Assembly (NCBI RefSeq): GCF_003173055.1
Contig: NZ_QGLF01000001.1
Span: 875,085-939,084, forward strand
Reading direction: 5' to 3'
DNA: 64,000 nucleotides
From: Zavarzinia compransoris
GTDB taxonomy: Bacteria; Pseudomonadota; Alphaproteobacteria; Zavarziniales; Zavarziniaceae
Shown: positions 1-6,884 of the stretch, piece after piece
Numbering within the stretch: the first letter of the stretch is position 1
Layout: every line of letters begins with the position of its first letter
Made by a program: the position numbers and the translations under genes
Notes under the pieces: model-generated
Databases searched by the model: none
The model's input: only the letters and a program-made list of their open reading frames with translations
What the model was told of the DNA's origin: nothing

Positions 1-1
1 C

Positions 2-1990
2 GTGATCTCCTATCGCGGGCGCAGCGCGATGCGCGAGGTCGGCAAGGTCTTCGGCCTTTCCGGCGATATTGCCGGGCGGCTGTCCGGCATGCTGTGGGGC
101 TGGAGCCGGAAGGGCATCGCCGACGACGAGGCCAGGCGCGCCGGCCTCGACCCCGGGGACCGGCGGCTCGGCCTCGCCCTCGATCTGGCGCGCGAACTGA
201 CCGGCTTTCCGCGCCATCTGTCGCAGCATGTGGGCGGCTTCGTCATCACCCGGGGCCGGCTCGACGAACTGGTGCCGATCGAGAATGCGGCGATGGCGGA
301 CCGTTTCGTCGTCGAATGGGACAAGGACGATCTCGATGCCCTGCGCATCCTGAAGATCGACGTGCTGGCGCTCGGCATGCTCACCTGCATCCGCAAGGCG
401 CTGGGCCTGATGCGCGACCGTTACGGCCTGTCCGGGCACATGGGGGATATTCCCCGGAACGAGGCCGCGGTCTACGACATGCTGTGCACGGCGGATTCCG
501 TCGGCCTCTTCCAGGTCGAAAGCCGGGCGCAGATGACCATGCTGCCGCGCCTGAAGCCGCGCAATTACTACGACCTCGTGATCGAGGTGGCGATCGTCCG
601 CCCCGGCCCGATCCAGGGCAACATGGTGCATCCCTACCTGAAGCGCCGGAACGGGGAGGAGGTCGTCGAATACCCGGGCCCGAAGGACGGCGACCCCCGC
701 GAATTGGAGCGGGTCCTGAAGAAGACCTGCGGCGTGCCCCTGTTCCAGGAACAGGCGATGCAGATCGCCATGGTCGCCGCCGAATTCAGCGGCGACGAGG
801 CCGACCGGCTGCGCCGGGCCATGGCGACCTTCCGCCGGACCGGCACCATCCACCTCTACCAGGACCGTTTCGTCGGCCGCATGATCGAGCGCGGCTATCC
901 CGAGGATTTCGCCAAGGGCTGCTTCGAGCAGATCAAGGGCTTCGGCGACTACGGCTTTCCGGAAAGCCATGCCGCCAGCTTCGCCCTGCTGGTCTATGTC
1001 TCGGCCTGGATCAAGTGCCGGTACCCGGATGTCTTTGCCGCCGCCATCCTGAACAGCCAGCCCATGGGGTTCTACGCCCCCGCCCAACTGGTGCGCGATG
1101 CCGCCGAACACGGGGTCGAGATCCGCCCCGTCGACATCAATGCCTCGGTCTGGGACAACGGGCTGGAGCCCGGCGGCCAAGGCCGCCTGCATCCCCGCTT
1201 CGCGGCCATGGCCGGGGCGATCCGGGCAAGCCATGCGCTTCGCCTCGGCTTTCGCCAGATCGACGGCTTCAAGGAAGAAGACGCCCGCCGGATCGAGGCC
1301 GGGCGCGGCGCCGGCTTCGATTCCATCCGCGACCTCTGGCTACGCACCGGCCTGCCGGTCGCGGCGCTGGAGCGGCTGGCCCTGGCCGATGGCTTCCGCT
1401 CGCTCGGCCTCGACCGGCGCGACGCGCTCTGGGCGGTGAAGGGCCTGCGCCGGGCGGGCGACAAGGACGACCTGCCGCTGTTCCGCACCGCGGCCGACCC
1501 CGGCACGGTGGAACCCGACGCGGCCCTGACCCCGCTTACCCCGGGCCAGCAGGTGATCGAGGACTACCACCGTCTGCATCTGTCGCTGAAGGGGCACCCG
1601 GTCGGCTTCCTGCGCGACCGCCTGCGTGCCGCCGGCGCCGTCCGCAACATCGATCTCGCAAGCCTGAAATCCGGCCGCCGCCTCACCGTCTCGGGCCTCG
1701 TCCTCGTCCGCCAGCGCCCGGGCACCGCCAGCGGCGTCATCTTCATGACCCTGGAAGACGAGACCGGCATCGCCAATATCGTGGTCTGGCCGAAGATCTA
1801 CGAACAATTCCGCCCCATCGTGCTGGGGGCGCGCCTCGTCACCGTCACCGGCCGCCTGCAAGCCGCGGAAAACGTCATCCACGTCATCGCCGCCACGATC
1901 GACGACCGCACCCCCTGGCTCGCCGAAATCGCCAGGGGCGACCGCCGCAGCCCCGCCACCGCCCTGCCCAAGGGCCGGAATTTTCATTGA
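2..1990 (+). CDS. dnaE2: Error-prone DNA polymerase DnaE2 (ImuC), 5' end outside window
   Basis: C-family DNA polymerase alpha subunit of the damage-inducible translesion type; only the C-terminal 662 residues are here, since the frame is open to the window edge and the PHP domain and part of the palm are missing (full DnaE2 proteins are about 1050-1100 residues). Visible family features are the palm/finger block with VGLFQVESRAQM and IVRPGPIQG, the GVPLFQEQAMQIA stretch, the FGDYGFPESHAASF motif, and a C-terminal OB-fold ending in VWPKIYEQF. DnaE2 normally works with ImuA and ImuB in SOS mutagenesis; those genes would lie to the left, outside the window. The short sequence to the convergent HEPN gene is 12 bp. 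DnaE2 rather than DnaE1 because a clear DnaE1 is encoded at 58.6-62.1 kb. Confidence 0.93.
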   Translation: MISYRGRSAMREVGKVFGLSGDIAGRLSGMLWGWSRKGIADDEARRAGLDPGDRRLGLALDLARELTGFPRHLSQHVGGFVITRGRLDELVPIENAAMADRFVVEWDKDDLDALRILKIDVLALGMLTCIRKALGLMRDRYGLSGHMGDIPRNEAAVYDMLCTADSVGLFQVESRAQMTMLPRLKPRNYYDLVIEVAIVRPGPIQGNMVHPYLKRRNGEEVVEYPGPKDGDPRELERVLKKTCGVPLFQEQAMQIAMVAAEFSGDEADRLRRAMATFRRTGTIHLYQDRFVGRMIERGYPEDFAKGCFEQIKGFGDYGFPESHAASFALLVYVSAWIKCRYPDVFAAAILNSQPMGFYAPAQLVRDAAEHGVEIRPVDINASVWDNGLEPGGQGRLHPRFAAMAGAIRASHALRLGFRQIDGFKEEDARRIEAGRGAGFDSIRDLWLRTGLPVAALERLALADGFRSLGLDRRDALWAVKGLRRAGDKDDLPLFRTAADPGTVEPDAALTPLTPGQQVIEDYHRLHLSLKGHPVGFLRDRLRAAGAVRNIDLASLKSGRRLTVSGLVLVRQRPGTASGVIFMTLEDETGIANIVVWPKIYEQFRPIVLGARLVTVTGRLQAAENVIHVIAATIDDRTPWLAEIARGDRRSPATALPKGRNFH

Positions 1991-2002
1991 GGCGAGAGGC
2001 GT

Positions 2003-2395
2003 TTATTCCAGAAAAAAATTGCCCCTCAACGTCTCTATAAAATATTCGGCGCGATCAATAATTATTTCGACATCCTTGGAATCAAGAACGCCCCCTCGAT
2101 AATCGGCAATCAATCTCATTTCCTCGGCCCTCTTCAAAGATCTTCCAAGATCCTTGCCGACCAGGCCAGTCTTCACGAAATGCAGGCTGAATGCATTGAT
2201 TACGCCAGCGTGAGATTTTCCATGTTTTTCATGAGGGAGAAATTTGGCCAGAACGGCGCATCCCGCGTCAAACATGGCATAATAAGCGCGATTGCAAGCG
2301 CCATCCCGATCACCGTGATTCAGCAGCAAGCGAGCGGAACTGCACGCCTGAACAGCCTTATCCATCAGGCGCATGGCATCGGGGCCGGCCGTCAC
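2003..2395 (-). CDS. HEPN-domain protein, putative toxin of a HEPN/MNT pair
   Basis: A 130-residue, mostly helical HEPN-domain protein. The family hallmark is the NRAYYAMF segment at about residues 35-42. The classical ribonuclease motif R-x4-6-H is not obvious, so RNase activity should not be assumed. The start is GTG at 2395, which overlaps the stop of the upstream MNT gene by 4 bp (GTGA), indicating translational coupling; an in-frame ATG lies 7 codons further in. In known HEPN/MNT modules the HEPN partner is the toxin and the MNT partner the antidote. Base composition is more AT-rich than the flanking genes, which suggests acquisition. Confidence 0.85.
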   Translation of the reverse strand: MTAGPDAMRLMDKAVQACSSARLLLNHGDRDGACNRAYYAMFDAGCAVLAKFLPHEKHGKSHAGVINAFSLHFVKTGLVGKDLGRSLKRAEEMRLIADYRGGVLDSKDVEIIIDRAEYFIETLRGNFFLE

Positions 2396-2730
2396 AGGCG
2401 CACGCCTTCCCTGGCGATATTTTCGAGCAGTTGAGGATTGGAGTAATCCTCAGGGCGGGCCCATTCATTCAGCCATATGGGCAAGGGCGAAATATTGACA
2501 CCCGTTTCAAGCAGGATGTCGTAAGCAATATCCGACATGTCCAGCTTCGTCGCGACAAAGCGCTGAGGATCCCCGCCCAGGATCACCGCGACATCGGCAT
2601 CACTATCCGGCCGATGCGTGCCCCGCGCACGGCTGCCATAGACGATGACATCCAGTGGTTCATAGCGGTCGTGCAGCAAGCTCGCAAAGCGCCGCACGGC
2701 ATGCTCGGTTACGGGGTCGAGGTCGCGCAT
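2392..2730 (-). CDS. Minimal nucleotidyltransferase (MNT), putative antitoxin
   Basis: A 112-residue polymerase-beta-like minimal nucleotidyltransferase. The GSRARGT motif (residues 32-38) and the following D-S-D-A-D segment (Asp44 and Asp46 as metal ligands) match the family active site. In characterised HEPN/MNT pairs the MNT protein neutralises the HEPN partner, in some cases by adding AMP to it; that role is inferred here from gene pairing. It is the first gene of the two-gene operon and overlaps the HEPN start by 4 bp. Its 5' side faces a tracrRNA-like element whose terminator ends about 75 bp upstream. Confidence 0.88.
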   Translation of the reverse strand: MRDLDPVTEHAVRRFASLLHDRYEPLDVIVYGSRARGTHRPDSDADVAVILGGDPQRFVATKLDMSDIAYDILLETGVNISPLPIWLNEWARPEDYSNPQLLENIAREGVRL

Positions 2731-2753
2731 AGGCTCTCTCTTAAAGGTGACTA

Positions 2754-2783
2754 AGGATACTTCCTTCCCTTCTCACCTCGCAA
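2754..2783 (-). promoter_or_regulatory. Candidate promoter of the MNT/HEPN operon
   Basis: On the minus strand TTGCGA (2783-2778) is followed after 18 nt by TATCCT (2759-2754), placed 24 bp before the MNT start codon. This is a weak sigma70-like match found by eye; no operator-like palindrome was seen in it. Confidence 0.3.
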
Positions 2784-2806
2784 TCAAGCCCGATCGGCAT
2801 GGAAAG

Positions 2807-2846
2807 CCGCAAAACAAGAAGGGCGACAGGCCGCAGCCTGTCGCCC
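2807..2846 (-). terminator. Intrinsic terminator of tracr2
   Basis: Inverted repeat with a stem made by GGGCGACAGGC and GCCTGTCGCCC (2821-2846) and a short TGCG loop on the minus strand, followed by TTCTTGTTTTG. The plus-strand side lacks a T-run, so termination is expected on the minus strand. Confidence 0.7.
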
Positions 2847-2902
2847 ATTTGACGCCTTTCGGCTTGTTAGCAGAGGGCCCAATTAGCAAAGCCGTCTGCA
2901 AC
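2807..2902 (-). ncRNA. tracrRNA-like RNA, distal paralog (tracr2)
   Basis: Read on the minus strand, this stretch has the layout of a type II-C tracrRNA: a 37-nt anti-repeat-like part (2902-2866), the hairpin GCC-GAAA-GGC (nexus-like) directly after GCTAACAA, then a strong terminator stem (2846-2821) and a T-rich tail. The 24-nt core of the stem is identical to that of the cas9-proximal tracrRNA, and the flanking sequence aligns on both sides. Pairing with the crRNA repeat is good only in the guide-proximal half (GUUGCGG side, with one bulge); the distal half is eroded. The promoter and 5' end were not found. It may be a working tracrRNA, a regulatory variant or a relic. Confidence 0.6.
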
Positions 2903-3404
2903 TCAGCTACCCTAGCGCCGATTTTTAATCGGAGTAAGAAGTAAGCTGATAGAGATTTACATGGAAAGAAATATTTCTAAAAAATAATATTTACGAATTC
3001 TAGATTTCGAAAATTTTATGAGGAGTTTTTAATAAAATCCCCCATGCAATTGCTCTCGCAGGAAACCCTACATTGCCAACCACTCTCGCCGACGATATGC
3101 TGAGAAAGGCTAAAAAAATTCACCGAAATCGGCAACTAGGTTAGCTGAACAAACTGGAAAAGGTGTCGTGCCAAAAAATACCCCTTGACTCACTCGTAAA
3201 GTAATGAGAATGAATTCAGGGTGGAGTGTGAGCGATCGATTTGGAAGTGACGCTCACACTCCTTTCACTCTGTTGGAAAAGAGTCGGCGATGTGGCATAT
3301 CGTCACAATATAACCAACCGCCCCATTTATGGGGCCCCATCCACAATAACCCTACCTTGTTGACTCGGAAGAGTCCAGCGGGTGCTGCTGTGAGTTAAGC
3401 TCAC
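2903..3404. other. Non-coding, stem-rich interval between the two tracrRNA modules
   Basis: About 500 bp without a convincing gene, visibly richer in A+T than the flanks. It holds several perfect short inverted repeats: CCGAT/ATCGG (2918-2932), GAAATATTTC (about 2968-2977), a 12-bp stem (3223-3262), CCCCA/TGGGG (3321-3334), GACTC-GGAA-GAGTC (3362-3375) and GTGAG/CTCAC (3390-3404). On the plus strand the last ones run into a terminator with six Ts at 3440-3445, so a plus-strand structured RNA ending there is possible. A 64-codon open frame at 3204-3398 crosses the 12-bp stem and has no family features. Confidence 0.5.
3223..3262. repeat. Perfect 12-bp inverted repeat with 16-nt loop
   Basis: GGAGTGTGAGCG (3223-3234) is exactly reverse-complemented at 3251-3262. 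The 16-nt loop contains TTGGAAGTG, which recurs at 3548-3556 inside the presumed tracrRNA promoter. There is no T-run on either side, so it is not an ordinary terminator. It could be an RNA hairpin, an operator or a remnant of a small mobile repeat. Confidence 0.7.
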
Positions 3405-3445
3405 AAACAAAGAAGGCGACAGGCCGCAGCCTGTCGCCATTTTTT
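3405..3445. terminator. Bidirectional intrinsic terminator at the tracr1 3' end
   Basis: Stem 3415-3438 with arms GGCGACAGGC and GCCTGTCGCC. On the minus strand it is followed by TTCTTTGTTTG and ends tracr1. On the plus strand it is followed by ATTTTTT (3439-3445), so it would also stop transcription coming from the left. Confidence 0.75.
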
Positions 3446-3531
3446 GCATGTTTCAGCGTGTTAACGATCAGAACCCCAGTCACCAGACCGCTAAACGTAT
3501 CTTGTGATTTTCCTAACCGCTAATCGTCAGT
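3405..3531 (-). ncRNA. tracrRNA of the type II-C system (tracr1, cas9-proximal)
   Basis: The anti-repeat lies at 3460-3496. Its 23 nt at 3474-3496 are the exact reverse complement of the array repeat; the other part pairs with the 5' end of the crRNA repeat through G-U pairs and two single-U bulges, as is usual for tracrRNA. Transcription must be on the minus strand, matching minus-strand crRNAs. After the anti-repeat comes a short tail in which the expected nexus hairpin is weak (GC-UGAAACAU-GC), an A-run, and a terminator stem. The start near 3531 is inferred from the promoter. The 5' leader also holds a second partial anti-repeat-like segment (3512-3525). The gene is divergent from cas9. 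Confidence 0.85.
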
Positions 3532-3537
3532 GTATGA

Positions 3538-3566
3538 ATTTTTCCACTTGGAAGTGTCTCTGTCAA
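3538..3566 (-). promoter_or_regulatory. Candidate tracr1 promoter with palindromic spacer
   Basis: Minus-strand TTGACA (3566-3561) is a full match to the -35 consensus; AAAAAT (3543-3538) follows after exactly 17 nt and would start transcription near 3531. The spacer carries the 12-bp palindrome CACTTGGAAGTG (3545-3556), a possible operator. The element sits 50-80 bp upstream of cas9, so tracrRNA and cas9 expression could be co-regulated. Confidence 0.5.
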
Positions 3567-3617
3567 GTCTCATCCTGAGCGGCCTATCGTTTCAAAATCA
3601 CAACCAGGAAGAAGCGT

Positions 3618-6600
3618 ATGCCTCAGGTGCGACGGCCCTATCGTCTCGGTCTTGACCTTGGGTCTACCTCCCTCGGCTGGTTCCTGGTCTGGCTCGACGG
3701 GCGGGGCAATCCGAAGGCGCTCGGCCCCGGTGGGGTGCGTATCTTCCATGACGGGCGCGAGGCGAAATCGCGGAAGTCCAGTGCGGTGGCGCGGCGGGTC
3801 GCGCGGGGCATGCGGCGGCGGCGGGATCGCTATGTCCGGCGCCGGGCGGCGCTGCTGCAAGCCCTGGTCGATTATGGCCTGATGCCGGCGGATGAAGGCG
3901 GGCGGAAGGCGCTGGAGGCGCTCGATCCCTATGACCTGCGTGTCGCGGGCCTGGATGGCCCCCTGCCTCTGCATCATTTCGGCCGGGTGATCTTTCACCT
4001 GGATCAGCGGCGCGGTTTCAAGTCCAACCGCAAATCGGAAAAGGGTGACGGCGAGGCCGGCCTGATCAAGCAGGCGGCAACCCGGCTGAAAGCGGCCATG
4101 GCCGAGGAAAAGGCCCGCACGCTCGGCGAATTCCTGCATCACCGCCGCCTTAAGGGGGAGACGGTGCGCGTCCGCCTGAAAGGCGCGGGGGCCAAAGCCT
4201 CCCCGACCCGCGACGATCTGGCCGGTGGCCTTGATGGCGATGGACGGGCCAAGGCCTCCTATGATTTCTACCCGACCCGCGACCTGATCGAGGTGGAGTT
4301 CGACACGCTGTGGGCGGCCCAGGCCGCCCACCACCCCGAACTCACCGCCGCCGTGCAGGCGGCGCTGGCCCGCATCATCTTCTATCAGCGCCCGCTGCGC
4401 AGCCCGCCGCCGGGCAAATGTGCCCTGCTGCCCGCGCGCGACAAGGACGACCTCGAAGGCTACCGCGCGCCCCGCGCCCATCCCCTGGCCCAACACTTCC
4501 GCGTCTGGCAGGAGGTGCGCAACCTCCGCATCGAGATGGCCGGCACCCCCCAGCGCCGCCTGATGCCCGAAGAGGGGGAGTTGGTCGGCAAGGCCTTGCT
4601 TGCCGCCAACAGCCTGTCCTTCGACAAGATGCGTGCCCTGTTGAAACTGCCCGCCGAGGCGCGCTTCAACCTCGAAAGCGAAAAGCGCGACCGGCTGAAG
4701 GGCGACGAGACGGCGGAACGGCTGGCGGCCAAGAAAATCTTCGGCAAGGACTGGCGCCATTTCCCGCCTGCGAAGCAATGGGCGATCGTCGACCGCCTGC
4801 TGAACGAGGAAGACGAACCCACCCTGATCGACTGGCTGGTGACCGAGGCCGGCGCCTCCCGCAGCGTTGCAGCAGCCGCCGCCGGCACCGCCCTGCCCGA
4901 TGGCTATGGCCGCCTCGGCCTGCGCGCCTTGAAGATCCTCGTGCCCCTGATGGCCGGCGGCCTCAGCTATGACGAGGCTTGCGTCGAGGGGCTGGGCAAA
5001 TCCCATTCGGTCAAGGACCGGGGCGATCTGCTGCCCCGCCTGCCCTATTACGGCCAATGGCTGCAGGACGATGTGGTCGGCACCGGCGATCCCTGGGACA
5101 CGCCTGAAAAGCGGTTCGGTCGCCTGCCCAACCCGACCGTCCATATCGGCCTCGGCCAGGTGCGCCGCATCGTCAATGCTCTGATCGACCGCTATGGCCC
5201 GCCGGCCCAGGTGGTGGTCGAAATGACCCGCGACTTCAAGCTCTCGCCCCGGCAATTGGCCGAGGTCGAGAAGGAACAGGCCGCCAACCAGCGCCGGAAC
5301 GATGCCCGCCGCGAGAAGTTGGCCGAGCTGGGCGTCGCCGTCAATGCCCGCAACCTGCTGAAACTGCGCCTTTGGGAAGAGCTTTCGCCGCGCGACAGCA
5401 TTGAGCGGGACTGCCCGTTCACGCCCGAGAAAATCGGGCTTCGACGGCTGTTTTCCGAGAACGGAGAGGTGGAGATCGAACACCTGATCCCCTTCTCCAT
5501 TTCTTTCGACGACAGTGCGGCGAACAAGACGGTGGCGCTGCGCCGGGCCAACCGGGACAAGGGCAATCGCACGCCCTGGCAGGCTTTCCACAACGATCCG
5601 CGCTACGACTGGCCGGGCATCGCCGCCCGCGCCGCGCAATTGCCGAAGAACAAGCGCTGGCGCTTCGCCCCCGATGCCTTGGAACGTTTCGGCGACGAGG
5701 AGGGCTTCCTCGCCCGCCAGCTGAACGAGACCGGCTGGCTGGCGCGCATGGCCAAGGATTACCTGAGCGCGGTCACCCCGGCCAATCAGGTCTGGGTCAT
5801 TCCCGGCCGGCTGACCGCCCTGCTGCGGGCCAAATGGGGCCTGAACGGCCTGCTGCCCAACAATTACGGCGACAGCAAGAGCCGGCTGGACCACCGCCAT
5901 CACGCGATCGATGCCCTGGTCGCCGCCCTGACCAGCCGGCGCCTGCTGCTCCTGATGGCCAGCACCTATGACGAGGAGCGCGACCGCATCGTCGTGCCCC
6001 TGCCCTTGCCCGACCTGCACGACAGCCTGAGCGCCTGGCGCGACCGGATGACCGTCTCCCACAAGGCGGACCACGGCGCCCAGGCTGGCCAGCGGACCGG
6101 CAACGCCACCTCGGGCCGGCTGCACGAGGAAACCGCCTATGGCCTCGTCCGCGATCCCGCGGCCGAGGACGGCATGAACCTCGTCTACCGCAAGACGTTC
6201 GAGGCGCTGACGGAGGCGGAACTGCCCCGGATCCGCGACCGCCGCCTGCGCGATCTGGTCGCCGCTCATTGGGCCGAGGCGAAGCCAAGCGGGCAGAAGC
6301 TCGCCGACGCCCTCGGCGACTTCGCCCGCATGGTCAAGGATCCCCATATCGCCAACGGCATCAGGCGCGTCCGTATTCTGAAGAAGGAAAAGGCTGAATT
6401 CCTGGTCGCCATCGCCCCGGACGGCGGCGGGCCGGCCTACAAGGCCTATGCCGCCGGCGACAATGCCTTCATCGACATCATCGAGACGGCGGACGGCAAA
6501 TGGATCGGCGAGGCGACCTCCGTCTTCAGTGCCAACACGCCCTCGAACCAGCCGGCCTGGCGCCAGTGGCCGGACGCGAGCTTCGTCATGCGGGTGTTCA

Positions 6601-6866
6601 AGGGTGACCTTTTGCGGCTGAACTGGAAGGGCCGGGACTGCATCATGATCGTCCGCCGCCTGGACGCGGCGGCGAATCGCTTCAAGCTGGCCCTGCATTG
6701 CGAGGCGGGCAGCCTGGACAAGCGCCACGACGCCGAGGACGACCCCTTCGAATGGCTGATGGCCAGCTATTCGACCCTGAAGGCCATGGGGGCGCAAAAG
6801 GTCCGGGTGGATGAACTGGGCACGGTCTGGCGGCTGGACCCCGCCGATGCCCTGAAGCGCCTGTAA
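3618..6866 (+). CDS. cas9: CRISPR-associated endonuclease Cas9, subtype II-C
   Basis: RNA-guided DNA endonuclease, 1082 residues, the size of compact II-C enzymes. RuvC-I is LGLDLGSTSLGW with Asp13. An arginine-rich bridge helix spans about 50-82, then the recognition lobe. RuvC-II is VVVEMTRDF with Glu535, and RuvC-III is HRHHAIDALV with His762 and Asp765. The HNH motif is VEIEHLIPF with His622 as general base and Asn645 as metal ligand; the residue before the histidine is Glu621, where Neisseria and Streptococcus enzymes have Asp. The C-terminal 200 residues form the PAM-interacting region. The ATG is preceded by AGGAAGAAG at good spacing. cas1 follows after 18 bp. No csn2 or cas4 is present, which fits II-C. 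Codon use is like the host. Confidence 0.97.
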   Translation: MPQVRRPYRLGLDLGSTSLGWFLVWLDGRGNPKALGPGGVRIFHDGREAKSRKSSAVARRVARGMRRRRDRYVRRRAALLQALVDYGLMPADEGGRKALEALDPYDLRVAGLDGPLPLHHFGRVIFHLDQRRGFKSNRKSEKGDGEAGLIKQAATRLKAAMAEEKARTLGEFLHHRRLKGETVRVRLKGAGAKASPTRDDLAGGLDGDGRAKASYDFYPTRDLIEVEFDTLWAAQAAHHPELTAAVQAALARIIFYQRPLRSPPPGKCALLPARDKDDLEGYRAPRAHPLAQHFRVWQEVRNLRIEMAGTPQRRLMPEEGELVGKALLAANSLSFDKMRALLKLPAEARFNLESEKRDRLKGDETAERLAAKKIFGKDWRHFPPAKQWAIVDRLLNEEDEPTLIDWLVTEAGASRSVAAAAAGTALPDGYGRLGLRALKILVPLMAGGLSYDEACVEGLGKSHSVKDRGDLLPRLPYYGQWLQDDVVGTGDPWDTPEKRFGRLPNPTVHIGLGQVRRIVNALIDRYGPPAQVVVEMTRDFKLSPRQLAEVEKEQAANQRRNDARREKLAELGVAVNARNLLKLRLWEELSPRDSIERDCPFTPEKIGLRRLFSENGEVEIEHLIPFSISFDDSAANKTVALRRANRDKGNRTPWQAFHNDPRYDWPGIAARAAQLPKNKRWRFAPDALERFGDEEGFLARQLNETGWLARMAKDYLSAVTPANQVWVIPGRLTALLRAKWGLNGLLPNNYGDSKSRLDHRHHAIDALVAALTSRRLLLLMASTYDEERDRIVVPLPLPDLHDSLSAWRDRMTVSHKADHGAQAGQRTGNATSGRLHEETAYGLVRDPAAEDGMNLVYRKTFEALTEAELPRIRDRRLRDLVAAHWAEAKPSGQKLADALGDFARMVKDPHIANGIRRVRILKKEKAEFLVAIAPDGGGPAYKAYAAGDNAFIDIIETADGKWIGEATSVFSANTPSNQPAWRQWPDASFVMRVFKGDLLRLNWKGRDCIMIVRRLDAAANRFKLALHCEAGSLDKRHDAEDDPFEWLMASYSTLKAMGAQKVRVDELGTVWRLDPADALKRL

Positions 6867-6884
6867 CGTCAAGGGGCGCGGGCG

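Noticed and set aside
2911-2945. tRNA-Lys-like anticodon loop (CCGA-TTTTTAA-TCGG)
   Set aside because: No T-arm, no acceptor stem and no CCA nearby; only one hairpin fits.
3313-3320. CCAACCGC, an 8-nt match to the repeat end, as a possible crRNA-like mini element
   Set aside because: An 8-nt match in several hundred bases is expected by chance at a noticeable rate and the flanks do not extend it.
3204-3398. 64-codon plus-strand frame left of cas9
   Set aside because: It runs through the 12-bp inverted repeat, lacks a good ribosome binding site and shows no family features; better explained as structured non-coding DNA.
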